From Amphiduros pacificus (taxonomy: Eukaryota > Annelida > Polychaeta > Phyllodocida > Hesionidae): a stretch of DNA of 64,000 nt. Shown here piece by piece: positions 56,801-64,000 of the stretch. The position numbers were made by a program, and so were the translations under genes. The stretch covers positions 5,091,559 to 5,155,558 of the forward strand of contig OX439012.1 of assembly GCA_949316495.1 (NCBI GenBank), read 5' to 3'. The notes beneath the pieces were generated by a model. That model saw only the letters and a list, made by a program, of their open reading frames with translations, was not told where the DNA came from and searched no databases. Within the stretch, counting starts at the first letter, position 1; each line of letters starts with the position of its first letter.

Positions 56801-59800
56801 TACTCCTAGGCCTGACTGATGCTGCAATGTTCTCAGAATGCAAATCCTCTGAGACCTAGCCAGACTGATGTTGCAATATTCTCAGAATCCAAATACTCCT
56901 AGATCTAGCCAGACTGATATTGCAATATTCTCAGAATGCAAATACTCCTAGACCTAGCCAGACTGATGCTGCAATGTTCTCAGAATGCAAATCCTCTGAG
57001 ACTTAGCCAGACTGATGTTGCAATATTTTCAGAATGCAAATACTCCTAGACCTCGCCAGACTGATATTGCAATATTCTCAGAATGCAAATACTCCTAGAC
57101 ATAGCCAGACTGATATTGCAATATTCCCAGAATGCAAATACTCCTAGACCTAGCCAGACTGATGCTGCAATGTTCTCAGAATGCAAATCCTCTGAGACCT
57201 AGCCAGACTGATATTGCAATATTCTCAGAATGCAAATACTCCTAGACCTTACTGATGCTGCAATGTTCTCAGAATGCAAATACTCCTAGACCTAGCCAGA
57301 CTGATGCTGCAATATTCTCAGAATTCAAATACTCCTAGACCTAGCCAGACTGAGGTTGCAATATTTCAGAATCCAAATTCTCTTTGACCTGACTGATGCT
57401 GCAATGTTCTTAGAATGCAAATACTGTTAGACCTAGCCAGACTGATGCTGCAATATTTTAGAATCCAAATTCTCCAAGACCTAGCCAGACTGATATTGCG
57501 ATGTTCTCAGAATGCAAATACTCCTAGACCTGACTGATGCTGCAATGTTCTCAGAATGCAAATACTCCTAGACCTAGCCAGACTGAGGTTGCAATATTCT
57601 CAGAATGCAAATCCTCCTAGACCTAGCCAGACTGAGGTTGCAATATTTCAGAATCCAAATTCTCTTTGACCTGACTGATGCTGCAATGTTCTCAGAATGC
57701 AAATACTCCTAGACCTAGCCAGACTGATGCTGCAATATTCTCAGAATTCAAATACTCCTAGACCTAGCCAGACTGAGGTTGCAATATTTCAGAATCCAAA
57801 TTCTCTTTGACCTGACTGATGCTGCAATGTTCTCAGAATGCAAATACTCCTAGACCTAGCCAGACTGAAGCTACAATGTTCTTAGAATGCAAATACTCCT
57901 AGACCTAGCCAGACTGATGCTGCAATGTTCTCAGAATGCAAATACTCCTAGACCTAGCCAGACTGAGGTTGCAATATTTCAGAATCCAAATTCTCTTTGA
58001 CCTGACTGATGCTGCAATGTTCTTAGAATGCAAATACTGCTAGACCTAGCCAGACTGATGCTGCAATATTTGAGAATCCAAATTCTCCGAGACCTAGCCA
58101 GACTGATATTGTGATGTTCTCAGAATGCAAATACTCCTAGACCTGACTGATGCTGCAATGTTCTCAGAATGCAAATCCTCTGAGACCTAGCCAGACTGAT
58201 GTTGCAATATTCTCAGAATCCAAATACTCCTAGATCTAGCCAGACTGATATTGCAATATTCTCAGAATGCAAATACTCCTAGACCTACCCAGACTGATGC
58301 TGCAATGTTCTCAGAATGCAAATCCTCTGAGACCTAGCCAGACTGATGTTGCAATATTCTCAGAATCCAAATACTCCTAGACCTAGCCAGACTGATATTG
58401 CAATATTCTCAGAATGCAAATACTCCTAGACCTTACTGATGCTACAATATTCTCAGAATGCAAATACTCCTAGACCTAGCCAGACTGAGGTTGCAATATT
58501 TCAGAATCCAAATGCTCCTAGACCTAGCCAGACTGATGCTGCAATGTTCTCAGAATGCGAATACTCCTAGACCTAGCCAGACTGATGCTGTAATGTTCTC
58601 AGAATGCAAATACTCCTAGACCTAGCCAGACTGATGCTGCAATGTTCTCAGAATCCAAATACTCCGAGACCTAGCCAGACTGATGCTGCAATGTTCTCAG
58701 AATGCAAATACTCCTAGACCTGATTGATGCTGCAATGTTCTCAGAATGCAAATCCTCTGAGACCTAGCCAGACTGATGTTGCAATATTTTCAGAATGCAA
58801 ATACTCCTAGACCTCGCCAGACTGATATTGCAATATTCTCAGAATGCAAATACTCCTAGACCTAGCCAGACTGATATTGCAATATTCCCAGAATGCAAAT
58901 ACTCCTAGACCTAGCCAGACTGATGCTGCAATGTTCTCAGAATGCAAATCCTCTGAGACCTAGCCAGACTGATATTGCAATATTCTCAGAATGCAAATAC
59001 TCCTAGACCTTACTGATGCTGCAATGTTCTCAGAATGCAAATACTCCTAGACCTAGCCAGACTGATGCTGCAATATTCTCAGAATTCAAATACTCCTAGA
59101 CCTAGCCAGACTGAGGTTGCAATATTTCAGAATCCAAATTCTCTTTGACCTGACTGATGCTGCAATGTTCTTAGAATGCAAATACTGTTAGACCTAGCCA
59201 GACTGATGCTGCAATATTTTAGAATCCAAATTCTCCGAGACCTAGCCAGACTGATATTGCGATGTTCTCAGAATGCAAATACTCCTAGACCTGACTGATG
59301 CTGCAATGTTCTCAGAATGCAAATCCTCTGAGACCTAGCCAGACTGATGCTGCAATGTTCTCAGAATGCAAATACTCCGAGACCTAGCCAGACTTATGTT
59401 GCAATATTCTCAGAATCCAAATACTCCTAGATCTAGCCAGACTGATATTGCAATATTCTCAGAATGCAAATACTCCTAGACCTAGCCAGACTGATGCTGC
59501 AATATTCTCAGAATGCAATTACTGCAAGACCTAGCCAGACTGATGCTGCAATATTTTAGAATCCAAATACTCCTAGACCTAGCCAGATTGATGCTGCAAT
59601 ATTCTCAGAATGCAAATACTCCTAGACCTGACTGATGCTGCAATGTTCTCAGAATGCAAATCCTCTGAGACCTAGCCAGACTGATGTTGCAATGTTCTCA
59701 GAATGCAAATACTCCTAGACCTCGCCAGACTGATATTGCAATATTCTCAGAATGCAAATACTCCTAGACCTTACTGATGCTACAATATTCTCAGAATGCA

Positions 59801-62800
59801 AATACTCCTAGACCTAGCCAGACTGAGGTTGCAATATTTCAGAATCCAAATGCTCCTAGACCTAGCCAGACTGATGCTGCAATGTTCTCAGAATGCGAAT
59901 ACTCCTAGACCTAGCCAGACTGATGCTGTAATGTTCTCAGAATGCAAATACTCCTAGACCTAGCCAGACTGATGCTGCAATGTTCTCAGAATGCAAATAC
60001 TCCTAGACCTAGCCAGACTGAGGTTGCAATATTTCAGAATCCAAATTCTCTTTGACCTGACTGATGCTGCAATGTTCTCAGAATGCAAATACTCCTAGAC
60101 CTAGCCAGACTGATGCTGCAATGTTCGTAGAATGCAAATACTCCTAGACCTAGCCAAACTGATTCTGCAATGTTCTCAGAATGCAAATACTCCTAGACCT
60201 AGCCAGACTGAGGTTGCAATATTTCAGAATCCAAATTCTCTTTGACCTGACTGATGCTGCAATGTTCTTAGAATGCAAATACTGCTAGACCTAGCCAGAC
60301 TGATGCTGCAATATTTTAGAATCCAAATTCTCCGAGACCTAGCCAGACTGATATTGCGATGTTCTCAGAATGCAAATACTCCTAGACCTGACTGATGCTG
60401 CAATGTTCTCAGAATGCAAATCTTCTGAGACCTAGCCAGACTGATATTGCAATATTCTCAGAATCCAAATACTCCTAGACCTACCCAGACTGATGCTGCA
60501 ATGTTCTCAGAATGCAAATCCTCTGAGACCTAGCCAGACTGATGTTGCAATATTTTCAGAATGCAAATACTCCTAGACCTAGCCAGACTGATATTGCAAT
60601 ATTCTCAGAATGCAAATACTCCTAGACCTTACTGATGCTACAATATTCTCAGAATGCAAATACTCCTAGACCTAGCCAGACTGAGGTTGCAATATTTCAG
60701 AATCCAAATGCTCCTAGACCTAGCCAGGCTGATGCTGCAATGTTCTCAGAATGTGAATACTCCTAGACCTAGCCAGACTGATGCTGTAATGTTCTCAGAA
60801 TGCAAATACTCCTAGACCTAGCCAGACTGATGCTGCAATGTTCTCAGAATCCAAATACTCCGAGACCTAGCCAGACTGATGCTGCAATGTTCTCAGAATG
60901 CAAATACTCCTAGACCTGATTGATGCTGCAATGTTCTCAGAATGCAAATACTCCTAGACCTAGCCAGACTGATATTGCAATATTCTCAGAATGCAAATAC
61001 TCCTAGACCTAGCCAGACTGATGCTGCAATATTCTCAGATTGCAATTACTGCAAGACCTAGCCAGACTGATGCTGCAATATTTTAGAATCCAAATACTCC
61101 TAGACCTAGCCAGACTGATGCTGCAATATTCTCAGAATGCAAATACTCCTAGGCCTGACTGATGCTGCAATGTTCTCAGAATGCAAATCCTCTGAGACCT
61201 AGCCATACTGATGTTGCAATGTTCTCAGAATGCAAATACTCCTAGACCTCGCCAGACTGATATTGCAATATTCTCAGAATGCAAATACTCCTAGACCTTA
61301 CTGATGCTACAATATTCTCAGAATGCAAATACTCCTAGACCTAGCCAGACTGATGCTGCAATGTTCTAAGAATGCGAATACTCCTAGACCTAGCCAGACT
61401 GATGCTGTAATGTTCTCAGAATGCAAATACTCCTAGACCTAGCCAGACTGATGCTGTAATGTTCTCAGAATGCAAATACTGTTAGACCTAGCCAGACTGA
61501 TGCTGCAATATTCTCAGAATGCAAATACTCCTAGACCTAGCCAGACTGATGCTGCAATGTTCTCAGAATGCAAATACTCCTAGACCTAGCCAGACTGATG
61601 CTGCAATGTTCTCAGAATGCAAATACTCCTAGACCTGATTGATGCTGCAATGTTCTCAGAATGCAAATACTCCTTATCCTAGCCAGACTGATATTGCAAT
61701 ATTCTCAGAATGCAAATACTCCTAGACCTAGCCAGACTGATGCTGCAATATTCTCAGAATGCAATTACTGCAAGACCTAGCCAGACTGATGCTGCAATAT
61801 TTTAGAATCCAAATACTCCTAGACCTAGCCAGACTGATGCTGCAATATTCTCAGAATGCAAATACTCCTAGGCCTGACTGATGCTGCAATGTTCTCAGAA
61901 TGCAAATCCTCTGAGACCTAGCCAGACTGATGTTGCAATATTCTCAGAATCCAAATACTCCGAGATCTAGCCAGACTGATATTGCAATATTCTCAGAATG
62001 CAAATACTCCTAGACCTAGCCAGACTGATGCTGCAATGTTCTCAGAATGCAAATCCTCTGAGACCTAGCCAGACTGATATTGCAATATTCTCAGAATGCA
62101 AATACTCCTAGACCTTACTGATGCTGCAATGTTCTCAGAATGCAAATACTCCTAGACCTAGCCAGACTGATGCTGCAATATTCTCAGAATTCAAATACTC
62201 CTAGACCTAGCCAGACTGAGGTTGCAATATTTCAGAATCCAAATTCTCTTTGACCTGACTGATGCTGCAATGTTCTCAGAATGCAAATACTCCTAGAACT
62301 AGCCAGACTGATGCTACAATGTTCTTAGAATGCAAATACTCCTAGACCTAGCCAGACTGATGCTGCAATGTTCTCAGAATGCAAATACTCCTAGACCTAG
62401 CCAGACTGAGGTTGCAATATTTCAGAATCCAAATTCTCTTTGACCTGACTGATGCTGCAATGTTCTTAGAATGCAAATACTGTTAGACCTAGCCAGACTG
62501 ATGCTGCAATATTTTAGAATCCAAATTCTCCAAGACCTAGCCAGACTGATATTGCGATGTTCTCAGAATGCAAATACTCCTAGACCTGACTGATGCTGCA
62601 ATGTTCTCAGAATGCAAATACTCCTAGACCTAGCCAGACTGAGGTTGCAATATTCTCAAAATGCAAATCCTCCTAGACCTAGCCAGACTGAGGTTGCAAT
62701 ATTTCAGAATCCAAATTCTCTTTGACCTGACTGATGCAACAATGTTCTTAGAATGCAAATACTCCTAGACCTAGCCAGACTGATGCTGCAATATTCTCAG

Positions 62801-64000
62801 AATTCAAATACTCCTAGACCTAGCCAGACTGAGGTTGCAATATTTCAGAATCCAAATTCTCTTTGACCTGACTGATGCTGCAATGTTCTCAGAATGCAAA
62901 TACTCCTAGACCTAGCCAGACTGAAGCTACAATGTTCTTAGAATGCAAATACTCCTAGACCTAGCCAGACTGATGCTGCAATGTTCTCAGAATGCAAATA
63001 CTCCTAGACCTAGCCAGACTGAGGTTGCAATATTTCAGAATCCAAATTCTCTTTGACCTGACTGATGCTGCAATGTTTTTAGAATGCAAATACTGTTAGA
63101 CCTAGCCAGACTGATGCTGCAATATTTTAGAATCCAAATTCTCCGAGACCTAGCCAGACTGATATTGCGATGTTCTCAGAATGCAAATACTCCTAGACCT
63201 GACTGATGCTGCAATGTTCTCAGAATGCAAATCCTCTGAGACCTAGCCAGACTGATGTTGCAATATTCTCAGAATCCAAATACTCCTAGATATAGTCAGA
63301 CTGATATTGCAATATTCTCAGAATGCAAATACTCCTAGACCTAGCCAGACTGATGCTGCAATGTTCTCAGAATGCAAATCCTCTGAGACCTAGCCAGACT
63401 GATGTTGCAATATTTTCAGAATGCAAATACTCCTAGACCTCGCCAGACTGATATTGCAATATTCTCAGAATGCAAATACTCCTAGACCTAGCCAGACTGA
63501 TATTGCAATATTCCCAGAATGCAAATACTCCTAGACCTAGCCAGACTGATGCTGCAATGTTCTCAGAATGCAAATCCTCTGAGACCTAGCCAGACTGATA
63601 TTGCAATATTCTCAGAATGCAAATACTCCTAGACCTTACTGATGCTGCAATGTTCTCAGAATGCAAATACTCCTAGACCTAGCCAGACTGATGCTGCAAT
63701 ATTCTCAGAATTCAAATATTCCTAGACCTAGCCAGACTGAGGTTGCAATATTTCAGAATCCAAATTCTCTTTGACCTGACTGATGCTGCAATGTTCTTAG
63801 AATGCAAATACTGTTAGACCTAGCCAGACTGATACTGCAATATTTTAGAATCCAAATTCTCCAAGACCTAGCCAGACTGATATTGCGATGTTCTCAGAAT
63901 GCAAATACTCCTAGACCTTACTGATGCTACAATATTCTCAGAATGCAAATACTCCTAGACCTAGCCAGACTGAGGTTGCAATATTTCAGAATCCAAATGC
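50840..64000 (+). repeat. 49/44-bp satellite-like array, >13 kb, ~270 units, with ~2.53-kb higher-order repeat
   Basis: The 49-bp unit is 'gatgctgcaatgttctcaga' then 'atgcaaatactcctagacct' then 'agccagact'. A 44-bp form lacks 'agcca'. Landmark variants at 54165, 54841, 55333 and 55691 recur exactly 2534 bp later at 56699, 57375, 57867 and 58225. Other blocks repeat at +6024 (53491 and 59515) and +8269 (51852 and 60121). Most units contain TTCTCAGAATGCAAAT. The array is inside an intron of the right-hand gene and runs off the window. Confidence 0.98.

Noticed and set aside
50840-64000. Centromere identity for the 13-kb array
   Set aside because: The unit length is short and the array lies directly after a coding exon with an intact donor, so an intronic minisatellite is the simpler view. 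It cannot be excluded without the right flank.

Overview
This window looks like nuclear DNA from an intron-rich, repeat-rich invertebrate. It is AT-rich, has spliced genes with GT-AG introns up to many kilobases, (CA)n and (AT)n microsatellites, small TIR-bounded DNA elements, a decayed LINE and a very heavy load of minisatellites. Dispersed 'tgaccttgaaaagtaggtgaaggtc'-type repeats are common in marine spiralians such as molluscs. I therefore favour a lophotrochozoan, probably a mollusc, but this is an inference from repeat style and not from a marker gene.

Three protein-coding genes can be supported. (1) A minus-strand gene of unknown identity has its apparent first coding exon at 21568-21702, followed by two very short phase-0 exons at 15371-15412 and 317-349, and continues off the left edge. 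(2) A complete minus-strand NIP7 gene (60S ribosome biogenesis factor, 180 residues) has five coding exons between 43386 and 31648. (3) A plus-strand gene of unknown identity starts at 44007, has exons at 44007-44883, 49346-50010 and 50489-50635 (563 residues so far), and continues off the right edge. Genes 2 and 3 are divergent. The roughly 620 bp between their start codons holds two ETS-type sites, an NRF1-type site and an RFX X-box, so it looks like a bidirectional promoter.

The rest is dominated by tandem arrays, roughly 40% of the window by my estimate. Left to right: ~43-bp units (534-730), 45-bp (2665-2889), 36-bp (4650-5390), 31-bp (7045-8335), ~29-bp (9140-9610), ~145-bp (10983-11452), ~25-bp (15450-15915), 44/31-bp (17632-18800), 24-bp (23300-24045), 25-bp (24450-30365), 26-bp (32936-33020 and 33355-34720), 33-bp (50092-50432) and 49/44-bp (about 50840 to the window end, over 13 kb). 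The two largest arrays show higher-order duplications, 1813 bp in the 25-bp array and about 2534 bp in the 49-bp array. Several arrays carry, in almost every unit, a sequence matching a known transcription-factor or splice-site consensus: CArG boxes, GATA sites, a joined STAT-type plus octamer site, and a 5' splice-site consensus.

Between the arrays lie copies of several dispersed families: a hAT-like MITE of about 341 bp in three copies, two TA-flanked TIR elements that share internal sequence, a foldback pair of small elements, a three-copy repeat carrying a CTCF-like core, a tRNA-like SINE head and a LINE 3'-end fragment. Within NIP7, exon 4 lies beside a tandem duplication that created a partial extra exon copy and, on its other side, a second copy of its splice donor.
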